Positions 46,289-58,355 of a stretch of DNA of 64,000 nt are shown here, piece by piece. The notes beneath the pieces are model-generated. The model saw nothing but the letters and a program-made list of their open reading frames with translations, was not told the DNA's origin and did not search any database. The stretch is from Erythroxylum novogranatense (lineage: Eukaryota; Streptophyta; Magnoliopsida; Malpighiales; Erythroxylaceae): positions 56,421,567 to 56,485,566 of the forward strand of contig CM057227.1 in assembly GCA_029891385.1 (NCBI GenBank). The letters are read 5' to 3'. The stretch's first letter is position 1. Each line of letters opens with the position of its first letter. The position numbers and the translations under genes are program-made.

Positions 46289-47421
46289 CGCTTGTGTTGT
46301 ATAAACAAATGAAATGATAACTAGGTCGGAGTTCCTTTGTGAATTGAGCTGTGTAGCATGCTGCTTCTGTGAATTTCGAAATCAGTATAGACTTAGGGTT
46401 TTCGAAATTTTCTTGCATAGACCTTCTCATAAGATGTTGCTGAATGTGTCTATAAAAGAAAAAAAATTATCGATGTCGTTTGATATGTTTTTGCTATTTA
46501 ATTCCCTCAAGTTTCGGATGCTGTCTTGTTGAACGTTTCTGAAACAGGTATGCTTGTAAATTCGTGAATAAATTCTAGAAAATTTTTTTTTTGGATTGAT
46601 TTTCACCAACATGTCTCTAAGATGTTTTTGAATGTCTATGTGAATGGAAAATTGTTTTCAAGGTGATTTACTATTTATTTCCGAATTACTTGTGTGCTGA
46701 TGGGAATGTCTGTGTTGGAGAACACAGATTCTGTTTCGGCTAGATTGCTGAGGTTCAATGAGTTTTTGTGGGAAATAAATCCTAAAAAAATTCATGGAGC
46801 ATGTTGGGAACATTTTTTCACCTCTGTAATTTTCTCAGTATTTATTGAAAGTGTTTCAATAGTCATTTTGAGCAAAATGTTGAGCTTAGCAGTTTTGAGA
46901 AAGTTGCTGGGTCTATTTTGTTTGGAATGATTGGTTGTGTTATTTTCAGTTCCAATGCCTTGAATCATTTTTATAGTGATTAAAAATGTGTTATATTGAT
47001 GTGGTATGCATTCCAAGTTGAGATTCTTGAATTTAGGTTTCCAATAATTTTTGGATGTCGAATAGGTCATTTTAGCGTCTCGTTAGCTTATTCCGTTATC
47101 TTGGTTATTTTGGCCGTCGCAATTTTTGTGACAAGTGCCGGAGTAATCTTGATAACGTGTAGCCTACCTAGAGATACTTAGCATGATTATTTGGTGTCCT
47201 TGAATTATGTGGAAATCTAGTGATTAATGGTGGATTAATCGGTTTCAAGGTTTTCATATATAGTTAGACTATATGACATGTATGTTTCAATGAAAATGTT
47301 TCATTAGCACATTAATATAAAGGATAATATACTTGGTATATGGTATTGTGAATTGGAAATGCACGGATTGAGAATTAGCCGATTAGAGAGCATTTCTGTG
47401 CCAATCACTATCATTCTTGCG

Positions 47422-47612
47422 AGAGTCGATCGGTCATGATTGTTGATGCCCTAGTCGACTAGCACTCTGTGATAGTCGATCGACATCTGATCACCAAATC
47501 GACTATCACTTGTGTTAGTCGACCAGGTAAAAAGTGTAGTCGATCGGCATTCTTGTTAGTCGACTAGCACAGTAAAAAGCAATAGTCGATTGGCATTATT
47601 GTTAGTCATCGA
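47422..47612 (+). repeat. Palindromic AGTCGATCGG / TAGTCGACTAGCAC array
   Basis: AGTCGATCGG-type units start near 47424, 47473, 47538 and 47584. TAGTCGACTAGCAC-type units start near 47452 and 47558, with TTAGTCGACCAG (47516) as variant. The two kinds alternate. Both cores (CGATCG, TAGTCGACTA) are palindromes. Confidence 0.88.
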
Positions 47613-47802
47613 AAGATGCAAACATGGGATGATTTCGGTATGAATTCAATGTGATTGATGCAATGCCCTAAATCGACCATATAGTCATGGTGACTATGAT
47701 CCTTGGATGAGATTAGAAAGATGAGACCTAAAATCCTCAATTTAAATATGAAAACTAACGCCTTCCATTAATATGGTAAGAACCGAGTTCTTATAGGTCG
47801 AG

Positions 47803-48099
47803 TTGTTGGGCAAACTCAAGCTCGCCTATACGGATATGTTCGAACCATGAAAATTAGATTTTCGGATTAATGGGTCGGTTTTCCTAGAAGCATTGATTTG
47901 TTGGGCAAACTCAAGGTCAACGTGACGAGGCGAAATTGGGTAGTGTACATCGATGTACACGCATCAAGTGTTGATAACCCAATGTATGTGCATACATCAA
48001 CCGTTGATAGCATCGGGCGATAGTTGCATTTGAGATGCAATTGGTATGTCCGATACCTACCGATTGACCTAAGGTGGCTTGTTGGGCAAACCCAAGGTC
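47803..48099 (+). repeat. TTGTTGGGCAAACTCAAG repeat in the copia-B leader
   Basis: Three copies begin at 47803, 47898 and 48079 (the last has 'aaaccc'). Spacing is 95 and 181 bases, about one and two units, so a middle copy may have decayed. Confidence 0.8.
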
Positions 48100-48281
48100 A
48101 TTCTTAGTAATGTCGGATATCGACCCACCAGTCAATGTGCCATTTTGTTTCTTGGATTCATGATGAGGGTTATGGATTACGTTGAAACTAGTGGGAGCTA
48201 TATGTATGTCATTTAAGTCCTTATGGTCATACATTTAATTCTATTCTAACTTTCTCTCTCTCTACGCTTAGGTTGGTCAAG

Positions 48282-49130
48282 ATGTCGACCGGTGTGAATC
48301 TTTGCTTTAATGGACTCAAACAAATTAATGGACCAAATTTTCTTGATTGGTCACGTAATCGAGAATTGTTCTCGATCCGAGGATCTAAGATATATCCTTG
48401 ATTTTTCGCCTCGGATCCACTTCTCAAGGAGCTTCGATGATGATCGAAGGCATATCATAAGCATCTAAAAGATGGTGACATAGCCACCGCATTATGCTTG
48501 CATCGATGTCACCGAGCTGCGAAGAAGACGAGTCTATGGATGCTCACACGATAGTGTTTCATCTTAGAGAGTTGTTTGATGAGCAAGCACGGTCCGAACG
48601 GTTCGAGACCTCAAGGTTGCTCTTTACAACGAAGATGACTCTGGTTCATCTGCGCGCAATATGCATTGAAGATGAATGGCTATATTGAGAGGTTGGTCGT
48701 CTTAGGTTTTGTGATGGATTACGAGTTAAGTATAGACTTAATTCTTGTTGGTTTATCGATAGTTATTCACGGTTTGTGTTGAACTATCGAATGAACCAAA
48801 TATCCACCACAATTCCCGAATCGATCAATCTGCTCAAGACAATGAGAACAAGTTGTCAAGCAAGATAGCAAGGCGTTCTATTGGTGGATTCTTCTTCCTC
48901 CGGTTCCAAGAAGAGGAAACAGAAGAAAAAAGGCTCGAAGCGAAAGGAAGTGCAGCGAAAGGCAAGAAGAAGACCAAAGAGATCGCACCAAAAGGTACCT
49001 GCTTCCATTGCGGTAGACGGTCATTGGGCGAATCGCAAAGTTTATCTGGAAGAATCGAAGCGTAAGAAGGCATCGATGCCTCGACTTCTTCGTATGTTTG
49101 TCATCGAGGTTAATCTGCTTCGATCATAAC
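48282..49130 (+). pseudogene. gag: Copia-B gag, broken
   Basis: The start is ATG 48282 (MSTGVNLCFNGLKQINGPNF, with the NGPNFLDW motif of copia gag). A stop soon after 'SKIYP' ends the first frame, and the middle part is scattered over three frames (AHTIVFHLRELFDEQARSE at about 48541). The C-terminal part has a Lys-rich run and half a zinc knuckle: CFHCGR at about 49001, continued in another frame as 'GHWANRKVYLEES'. Lengths are normal for the family; at least four frame changes separate the pieces. Confidence 0.8.
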
Positions 49131-52100
49131 ATATGGGTATTAGATACCGGTTGTGGCTTACACATATGCAATGATATCGCAGGGCCTCGTGGACGATGAA
49201 AGACTCATAAAGGGAGAAATGGACTGCGTGTTGGCAATGGAGCAAGGGTGCTGCATTAGCAGTAGGGACTTATGTTTTGACACTCCCAGGTGGGCTTGTA
49301 CTTAACTTGGATGATTGTTATTTTGTACCCGTGTTAACAAAGAACATATTGTCTGCATTTCTTGTTTAAAGAAATGGTTTCCATTTGTCTTTTGGTAACA
49401 ATGGTTGTTCTATTAGCTCAAATGGAATGCTTTATGGTACTGGTACATTATGCAATGGTATTTACATATTAGATATGTCACATCCGGTTATGAATGTCAA
49501 TGACGCTAAAAGACATAAAGGAGATAATTTAAAATCAACTTACTTATGGCATTGTCGCCTTGGCCATATAAATGAGAGACGCATCGCTAAGCTCCACAAA
49601 AGTGGAAGTTTAGGGTCATTCGATTATGAACACATGTGAATCTTGTTTATTAGGTAAGATGACTAAGTTACCTTTTAAGGGAAAGGGTGAACGAACGACT
49701 GGATTATTAGATCTAATACATTCAGATGTATGTGGTCCGATGTCCATCCATGCCAGAAGTGGTTTCCATTACTTCATTACCTTTATCGATGATTATTCTC
49801 GATATGGGTACCTGTATCTGATGAGATACAAATCTGAAGCGTGTGAAAAGTTCAAACAATTCAGAAATGAAGTAGAAAACCAACTTGGGAAAAGTATTAA
49901 AACATTACGATCCGATCGTGGTGGTGAATACTTAGACCAGGAGTTTTGGATTATCTCGAGAGATAATGGATTTTATCTCGGTGGACTCCTCCTTACACAC
50001 CACAAAGATAATGGTGTGGCGAGAAGGAGAAATCGAACCTTGTTGGACATGGTACGATCAATGATGGGCTTTACACAATTGCCAAAATCCTTTTGGGGTA
50101 TCTTGCTTGAGACAAATTGTTTACTTGTTAAACAGAGTTCCGTCAAAAGTCGATTGATGTTACTCCATATGAGATGTGGACTAACAAGAAACCTTATCTT
50201 TCTCATTTGAAAGTATGGGGTTGTCCCGCTTATGTAAAGCGGACGCAATGATCGAGATAAGCAAAGCAAAATCGACAAGTGTTTGTTCATAGGATATCCT
50301 AACGAAACAAGGGATATCAATTCTACCTTCTTGAGGAACAAAAGGTGTTTGTTTCAAGGCATGCTGTCTTTTAGAGAAAGAGTTTCTTTTAAAAGAGGAC
50401 GGTGGGAGCAAAATTGAGCTTGAAGAAGTTCAAGATGCTCGGACGAGACGCAGATCAATCGCTGAACACAAATCAGAACTCATATGTATGAGGTAACATT
50501 CAACCTTCTACTACACACGAAATTGTAGGTCAAGTAGGATACGCCTGCTCCTAGAGATATGGATTTCGTAAGTGAACAGAATGACGTATTGCTCATAGAG
50601 GATGATGAGCCTACTACCTATGAAGAGGTTCTGAAGAGTTCAGAGTCTGAAAAATGGCTTCGTGCCAAGAAATCTGAAATAGATTCCATGTATGAAAACC
50701 AAGTATGGACTTTGGTTGATGCACCTGAAGGGATAAAACCTATAGGGTTCAAATGGGTTTTCAAGAAGAAAACCGACATGGATGGTAATGTGATTACCCA
50801 TAAAGCGAGGCTTGTGGCTAAAGGCTTTCGTCAAAGACAAGGAGTTGACTATGACGAGACCTTCAGTCCAGTAGCAATGCTTAAATCCATTAGGATACTC
50901 CTAGCCATTGCCGCTCATTATGATTATGAGATATGGCAAATGGATGTGAAGACGACTTTCCGAATGAAAATCTGGCCGAGGATGTGTACATGACACAACT
51001 CGAGGGCTTCATTTCACGATGGCGAAAAGGTATGTAAGCTTCGAAATCCATTTATGGATTGAAGCAAGCATCCAGGAGTTGGAATATCCGTTTTGATGAG
51101 ACAATCAAAGAGTTTGGTTTCTCACAAAATCCGGATGAACACTGTGTGTACAAGAAGGTTAATGGAACTGCGATCGTATTCCTTGTGTTATATGTAGATG
51201 ACATATTGTTGCTAGGAAACGATGTCTCAATGCTTCTGATCTGTAAAATTTGGTTGTCCAAACAATTTGCCATGAAAGACCTTGGAGAAGCAACTTATAT
51301 CCTTGGGATAAAGATTTATAGAGATAGATCGAAGAGGTTGCTTGGTCTTTCACAGTCAACGTACATAGATAAGGTGCTAAAGAGGTTTAGTATGGAGCAA
51401 TCCAAGAGAGGGTTTCTTCCCATTGTTCATGGGATAACACTCTCGAAGTCCATGTGTCCTCGGACACAGGATGAGAGGATGCGTATGAATATGATCCCGT
51501 ATGCATCTGCAGTAGGATCTATTATGTACGCAATACTATGTACGAGACCCGATGTATCATATGTTCTAAGTGTTACTGACGAGACCAATCGGATCTGGTG
51601 AGGGTCATCGGGTGGTCGTCAAGAATATCCTAAAGTACTTGCGAAGAACTAAGGATGTTTTCTTGATATATGGAGATGGAAGTCTCCAAGTGAGCGGGCA
51701 TACAGATGCCAATTTTCAATCTGATAAGGACGACTCCAGGTCCCAATTAGGTTACGTTTTCACACTAAATGGAGGAGCAGTCAGTTGGAAGAGTTCCAAA
51801 CAGGAGACGACTGCCGATTCAACGACCAAGGCAGAGTACATTGCCGCATCAGACGCAGCAAAAGAAGCCGTTTGGATCAAGAAGTTCATTACTGAACTTG
51901 GTGTGGTTCCTAGCTGTGATGGACCCATACAGTTGTATTGTGACAACAATGGAGCTATTGCACAGGCAAAGGAACCAAGGTCTCATCAACGGTCCAAACA
52001 CGTACTCCGCCGATACCATTTGATTCGGGAGATCATTGCTCGAGGTGATGTCCTGATAGAGAGAATTCCCACAGAGCAGAATATTGCTGATCCGTTGACA

Positions 52101-52175
52101 AAGCCATTGTCACAGAAGAATTTTGATTCTCATGTACTCGCTTATGGTATTAGATACCAAGGCGATTGGCTTTAG
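49131..52175 (+). pseudogene. pol: Copia-B pol (protease, integrase, RT, RNase H), broken
   Basis: Protease: WVLDTGCGLHICND (about 49137-49178) with an intact DTG. GAG-pre-integrase: LWHCRLGHINERRIAKLHKSG, then CESCLLGKMTKLPF. Integrase: HSDVCGPMS, FITFIDDYSRYGY and RSDRGGEYLD; the third acidic site is in 'GVARRRNR', where relatives have ERRNR, so Glu is lost. RT: EIDSMYENQVWTLV, FKWVFKKKTDMDG, KARLVAKGFRQ, then a frameshift near 50960, and YVDD at 51191-51202. RNase H: GHTDANFQSDKDDSRSQ and STTKAEYIAASDAAKEAVW to IADPLTKPLSQ, ending at 52175. RT is split from RNase H by a frameshift near 51580. Confidence 0.92.
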
Positions 52176-52178
52176 GTC

Positions 52179-52189
52179 AAGTGGGAGAT
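52179..52189 (+). other. Copia-B polypurine tract
   Basis: AAGTGGGAGAT between the RNase H stop and TGTTAGAG of the 3' LTR. Confidence 0.88.
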
Positions 52190-54023
52190 TGTTAGAGTAG
52201 TGCCCTAAAGGCAATCCCCTTTAGCGCATTTTGTTCATAGTCATGTACAGACTTTATGAATAAATAAAGCAAGGCATATTTCATTTATTTGATGTTCATT
52301 TTATTATGAAATGATAGTGATCTTTAATCAAATTAATGAAGTCCTTGATACATGACATAGCATGAAGGAAATTATGATGCGATCATACTACTGAGATTCC
52401 TATCATGTGCAATTATGTCAGTATCTAAATTATCCCTAGTCATAGGATTAATCGATGGACATCATTAATTCGATAGACTAGCATGTCAAACTCCTTGAAT
52501 GGATCAAGCGGTGGATCTCGAAAACCGTAAATATTGAGATATTTAGATTTGACATGTGGATGTTTACTAGTGGTAGTAAGTACATTGGATGACTCGCTAT
52601 GAGATCATCACATGGATGTCCTATACAAATGTCGGTGATAATCTCATCATAGCAATGGTGCAAGTATCCTTAGACTTGAGGTACTCAAGGATATCTTGGT
52701 CTTGATTCGCACTTTGACTTCATTCCTTGTTGCCTTTCGAGGTCGCTCATAGGGTGGTGATTGGGTACAACTTGAGGCATTGAAGGTAATTGAGTAGCCA
52801 ATAGAGGATTCACCACTTCGTGATAGCGAAGAGATACCCATGGCCTCTATCGGGATCATTACTTTGAAGTCTCGGCACCGGAGCATACATATGTCATGAA
52901 GATGGTCTTCATGGACATATAAAGTAATGAGTCCTAGGGCGAGAACTGATTACACTTGGACTAGATTTGATCGATCGGTCTAGTAAGAGTTGACACATTG
53001 CCCATACTCAAACCAAGTGGGGTATAGCATGGTGAAAGGACGAATTGCACAAGAATTGTCTCTGGAAGGGTTCGTGATATGGTTTCATTAGTCAAACCAA
53101 TTACTTTCCGGTCAATTGGGGTCATGATGTGTTGCTAGATACCGCTCATGACTTGCTCGATTAAGTGTTAATCTAAGTGGCCAACATAACCGGAACCTAA
53201 TGGGTCACACGACAAGAGTGACTCGGAGAATCAGAAATAGTTTGGACGTAGATCCGATATCCGGAGAGCAATAGGATTAAATGGATCCCGATGAGATTGG
53301 GATATGTCCCGATGAGATCGCGACATCGACATTGCTGAAAAGGGTCTCCGGCGATTTTTCACCGGCGGGGCCCGATAGGCCGGTAGAACCGACCCCAATT
53401 TGACTGGACCTCTTCAGCAAATATATAAATATTAATTAATTAATTAAGAATTAATTAATTATATATATATATGTTGAATTTCGGTGGAACCAAAATGGTG
53501 GAGATGAAATAAGTTTGAAAAGTCAAACTTAATGATCATTTAGCATTTTAAGGCATTTTTATGCCATCTACGTGGATGCCCATCCACCAAGCCTTTCATA
53601 TGTGTTTTAACTCATTAAAATACATATTAGAAGATATGAAAGGAGCTTGCGGTTATGGAAGGAGGAGAATCGAAAATGCTTAAGTGTTAAGCTTTGGAAA
53701 ATTGTTTTCATCTTCTTCATCTCTTCCATTCAACTTGGCTTCTACTTCTCCAAGGCTCCACCAAGATCATTTCATTTGCTCTCCAAGGCTAAGGTAAGAG
53801 CTAGCACTCTTTCTTTAGTCTAGCTATTCCTGGGTCAAAAGAGTTTGTCCCGGTTAGGTTTTCCGACCTCTGCGTGGATACCGTTAGAGACGGTCTCCTT
53901 TGGTCGTTATGGTTTGATTGTTTGTACTTACACATGGATCCTGGCTTTCGGGAATGTCCCGGGACTCAAAATTTTAAATTCCGCACTGTGTTCATGTGAT
54001 GAACACCCCGGGATTTTCCTACA
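52190..54023 (+). repeat. Copia-B 3' LTR
   Basis: The partner of 44444-46275, ending TTTTCCTACA. It has a shorter TAATTAAT run than the 5' copy near 53430. Confidence 0.95.
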
Positions 54024-55118
54024 TGTACAAGCTAGAGGAGGTTATGAATATTTCATAACTTTTATAGATGATTACTCAAGACATGGCTATTTGTATTTGA
54101 TGCATAAAAAGAGTGAATCTTTTGAAAAGTTCAAAGAATTCAAAACTGAAGCTGAGAAGCAACTTGGCAAGCCATTAAAACAGCTTCGATCAGATCGAGG
54201 TGGTGAGTATTTATCTGGAGAGTTCCAGCAATATTTAATTGACAATGGAATTGTTTCAATTTGTCGACTCGCGTACACCTCAATGTAATGGTGTAGCGAG
54301 AGAGAGAATTAGAACTCTATTGGAAATGGTAAGATCAATGATGTCTTATGATAGCCTTCGAGAATCGTTACGGGGATATGCCATACAACGGCAACATATC
54401 TTCTTAACTTTGCTCCATCCAAATCGGTGCCTAAAACACCTAGGGAGTTGTGGATGGCCGAGTGCCTTCATTAAGGCACTTGAGGACTTAATGGCTCCAG
54501 CCCATGTTCTAAAGCCTGAATCCACAAAGATGGAACCAAGGTCAAGTATGTTTGTTTGTAGGATATCCTACGGAACTCGAGGGTACTATTTTTACAGTCC
54601 TCATAATAGAAAGGTATTTGTGTCGACAAATGCAAACTTCTTAGAGGAAGAGTTTGTGAGAAATCACAAAGGAAGAAGTGAAGTAGTACTAAAGGACTTA
54701 GCAATTTCATCCAAACCAAGAGTTGTTTTGGATATGATGAAACAAGATGTCGAAATGGATTCAAGAGTTGAATCGGAAGTGCAACCTTGAACATCAAGAT
54801 GTGCCTAGACGTAGTGGGAGGGTTGTGAGACAATCGGATAGGTATCTGGGTTTAGGAGAAGGCTTAATTGCCATCTCGGACCAAGAAGAAACAGGTCCCT
54901 GCATTCGTATACACGGGCTATTAATGATGTTGATGCAGAAAATGGCTCAAGGCAATGGAATCGGAAATAGATTCTATGTATACTAATGAAGTCTGGTCCT
55001 TGTAGATCTACCACCGTGTCTAAAACCATAGGGTGTAAATGGATCTACAAAAGGAAAAGGGGATCGGATGGAAAGGTAGAGACCTTTAAAGCTAGATTGG
55101 TAGCTAAAGGCTATACTC
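54024..55118 (+). pseudogene. pol: Copia-A pol, second part (integrase core to start of RT)
   Basis: Resumes at QARGGYEYFITFIDDYS, with LRSDRGGEYLSGEFQQ carrying the second integrase Asp. A frameshift near 54265 leads into 'NGVARERIRTLLEMVRSMMS', where the third acidic residue is expected at the first Glu. Integrase C-terminal text follows ('GTRGYYFYSPHNRKVFVSTN'), then the spacer to RT and RT's opening (CKWIYKRKRGSDGK, KARLVAKGYTQK). The last codon TQK runs into the solo-LTR insertion at 55124. Confidence 0.88.
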
Positions 55119-55123
55119 AAAAG

Positions 55124-57000
55124 TGTAGGAAAATCCCGGTGTGAGCATCACATGCCCACGGTGAGGAAAAATAAAATTTTTTGTTCCGGGACCTTCCTGA
55201 AAGCCAAGATCCATGTGACTATATAACGAAGTCAAACCAAAACGACCAAAAGAGACCGTCTCTAACGGTATCCACGCAGAGATTGGAAAACCTAACCGGG
55301 ACAAACCCTTTGACCCGGGAATAGCTAGAACAAATTAAAGACTGCTAAATCTTACCTTTGTTCTGGAGAGCTTGGAAAATGATGATGAAGGAGAGATGAA
55401 GAAGAAGCTTGGAAGGCGATGCTCGTTGAAGGAGAGGAGATGAAAGCTTATGTTTTAGAAACCTTTTCTAAAACCCACGATGATCATCACATTCCCTTAG
55501 GTTTAAAACTTGTTTTTAAACCACTTATATCCTTCCACACACATTGACGAACATCACTTTTCATTCCTATGTTCTATTTTGTCTTTAGTCATTTAATACT
55601 TTAATGACTAAGCAAAATAATGGAAGTTTCTTCCATCTTCTCCTTCCATCCCACGTACACACACATATATATTAATTAATTATTTAATTCTTTAATTAAT
55701 TAATCATATATATATATATATATATAATTGCTGAAGCGGTCCAAATCCACCGAGGTCGATCCTACCGCCTCTAATGGTCCCAAAGATGGGAAAAACCCCT
55801 AAAGCGTTTTTCAGCAATATCGATGTCGCGATCTCATCGGGACATATCTCGATCTCATCGGGATCCATTTAGTCCGATTGCTCTCCATATATTGGAACTC
55901 TGTCCAAAACCATTTTATGAGTTCTCCGAGACACTCTTATGCGTGTGACCCATTAGGTTCCCGGTTATGTTGGCCACTTAGATTAACACTTAATCTGAGC
56001 AAGTCATGAGTGGTATCTAGCAACACATCATGACCCCCAATTGACCGGAAAGTAATTGGTTTGACGAATGAAGCTATATTCATCATGGACCATATCACGA
56101 ACCTTTCCATAGACAATTACCGTGCAATTCGTCCTTTCACCATGCTATACCCCACTTGGTTATGAGTATGGGCAATGTGTCAACTCTTACTAGACTAACT
56201 ATGTCAAATCTAGTCCAAGTGATTTCTGTTCTTTTCTTGGGACTCATTACTTAATATTTAATATGTCAATGAAGACACTCTTCATGACATATGTACTCTG
56301 ATCAGAGATTTTCAAGTAATGACCCTGACAAGAGGCCATGGGTATCATCTTCTGCTATCACAGAAGTGGTGAATCCTTTATTGGCTACTCAATTACCTTT
56401 GAATACATCAAACTGTACCCAATCACCACCCTATGAGCGACCTCTGTAAGGCAACAAGGAATGGATTCAAAGCACAGAATTAGTATCCAAGATATCCTTG
56501 AGTACCTCAAGTCTAAGGATACTTGCATCATTGCTATGATGAGATTATGACTGACATTAGAATAGTACATCCATGTGATGATCTCATAGCAGGTCAACCA
56601 ATGTACTTACTACCTCTAGTAAGCATCCACATCTCAACCCTAAATATCTCATATATACGGTTTACGAGATCCACCGCTTGATCAAATCAAGGAGCTTGAG
56701 ATGTGTTAGTCTATCCGGATTACTGATGTCGATCTCGGTAATCCTATGACTAGGGATAATTTGAATCTTGACATAATTGCACATGATAGGAATCTCAATA
56801 GTATGATCACATCATAATTTCCTTCATGCTATGTCATATATCATGGACTTCATTAATTTGCTTATTGATCAATATCAGTTCATAAATAATGAACAACAAT
56901 GTAATGAAAAATGCCTTTTTCTTTATTTATTTATAAAGAATGTACACAATTTTGTACAAAACGAGCTAAAGGCGATTGCCTTTAAGGCACTACTCTAACA
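55124..57000 (-). mobile_element. Family-B-type solo LTR (minus strand)
   Basis: On the minus strand it starts TGTTAGAGTAGTGCC at 57000 and ends TTTTCCTACA at 55124. Perfect AAAAG duplications flank it (55119-55123 and 57001-57005). Excising it restores TQ-K-EGIDYEETFSP in the copia-A RT frame. At 1877 bases it is diverged from the B LTRs, with extra TA repeats near 55700. No internal sequence remains. Confidence 0.95.
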
Positions 57001-58341
57001 AAAAGGAGGGTATAGACTACGAGGAGACTTTTTCTCCGGTTGCCATGCTTAAGTCCATCAGGATTCTTTTGGCCATAGCAACCTATTTCGATTATGAAAT
57101 ATGGCAAATGGATGTCAAGACCGCATTTCTGAATGGAGATCTTGAGGAGACCATTTATATGGCCCAACCAGAAGGATTCATTGAGCTAGGTAATGAGCAT
57201 AAGGTTTGCAAGTTGCAAAGGTCCATTTATGGACTTAAGCAAGCATCTAGGTCTTGGAACATTAGGTTTGATAAGGCTATCAAAACCTATGGGTTCATAC
57301 AAAACCTAGATGAGCCTTGTGTTTACAAAAGAATACAAGAAGGTAAGGTTACTTTCCTAATCACGTATGTTGATGACATTACGCTCATTAGGAATGATAT
57401 GGGAATGTTATCTGCGGTTAAGGATGGCTGAATGAACGATTTCAATGAAGGATTTGGGAGAGGCTACCTATGTTCTAGGGATCAAACTTATAAGGGATCG
57501 TAAGAACAAGAAGATAGTTTTGTCTCAACTAACCTACATTGAGAATATGCTCAATAAGTTAGCCATGCAAGATTGCAAGAGGGTTTCACTCCTACTAGAC
57601 ATGGAATCAAACTTTCAAAGGAACAAGCACCTAAAACCCAAGAGGAGGTTGAGCGCATGCGTAACATTCCATGTGCTTGACGGTTGGTAGTTTGATGTAT
57701 GCAATGCTATACACTAGACCGGATATACATTACGCAGTGGGGTAGTAGCGATTTCAGTCCAATCGAGAATGGAACATTGGATTGCGGTTAAGTGTATACT
57801 TAAGTATCTTCGTAGGACGAAGAACTTAATGCTTGTTTACTCTGGAAGTAATCTTATTCCGACAGGATATACGGATTCTGATTTCCAATCAGATGTTGAT
57901 TCAAGGAAATCAACTTCTGGTTCTATATTTACTTTAGGAGGTGGAGCCATAGTTTGGAGGAGTGTCAAGCAATCTTGTATTCTTGATTCGACTATGGAGG
58001 TGAGTATGTTGCTTTGCTTGTGAAGCGTGAAAGAAAGCGATCTGGCTCCTAAGTTCTAAATGATTTGGAGGTAGTTCGAGGCGAAAAAAAGCCATTACAC
58101 TTTATTGTGATAATAGTGGGCAGTGGCTAATTCTAAAGAACCTCGGAACCACAAAGCTGCCAAACACATTGAGCGAAAGTATCATCTCATAAGGGAGATA
58201 ATACAACGTGGAGAAGTGGATGTGGTAAAGATTCCTACAGAGCAAAACCTTGCTGATCCGTTCACAAAGACATTGACTCAAAAGAGCTTTGAGGGTCACC
58301 TAGAAGGGATGGGAATGAAGGATATGTCAAACTTGCTTTAG
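57001..58341 (+). pseudogene. pol: Copia-A pol, third part (RT and RNase H)
   Basis: RT resumes with EGIDYEETFSPVAMLKSI, WQMDVKTAFLNGDLEE, YGLKQASRSW and catalytic YVDD at 57366-57377. A lost base near 57428 puts 'WLNERF' out of frame. RT ends at DLGEATYVLGIKLIRD (57445) and a second frameshift follows near 57640. RNase H has GYTDSDFQSDVDSRKSTSG, KHIERKYHLIREII and NLADPFTKTLTQ, ending at the stop 58339-58341. Several breaks exist but all catalytic blocks are present. Confidence 0.92.
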
Positions 58342-58342
58342 G

Positions 58343-58355
58343 GCAAGTGGGAGAT
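58343..58355 (+). other. Copia-A polypurine tract
   Basis: GCAAGTGGGAGAT directly before TGTTGGAG of the 3' LTR. Confidence 0.88.

Larger units (their letters stand above)
46289..48281 (+). other. Copia-B untranslated leader
   Basis: Two kilobases with no supported gene. It holds two repeat systems, at 47422-47612 and 47803-48099, described separately. The first 1.1 kb has loose repeats with a 'tttcgg' and 'gtgttgg' phrase. Confidence 0.6.
44444..54023 (+). mobile_element. Complete Ty1/copia element, family B, inside copia-A
   Basis: LTRs are 44444-46275 (1832 bases) and 52190-54023 (1834), TGTTAGAGTAGTGCC ... TTTTCCTACA. The likely duplication is TGTAC: TGTATC at the left (44438-44443) and TGTAC at the right (54024-54028), one base altered. 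Removing the element joins MN and 'VQARGGYEYF' of the copia-A integrase. The element has a tRNA-Met primer site, a 2-kb leader, gag, pol and polypurine tract. RT and RNase H motifs are close to copia-A but the LTR sequences are unrelated in most of their length. Its ORFs hold several frameshifts despite well-matched LTRs. Confidence 0.93.
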
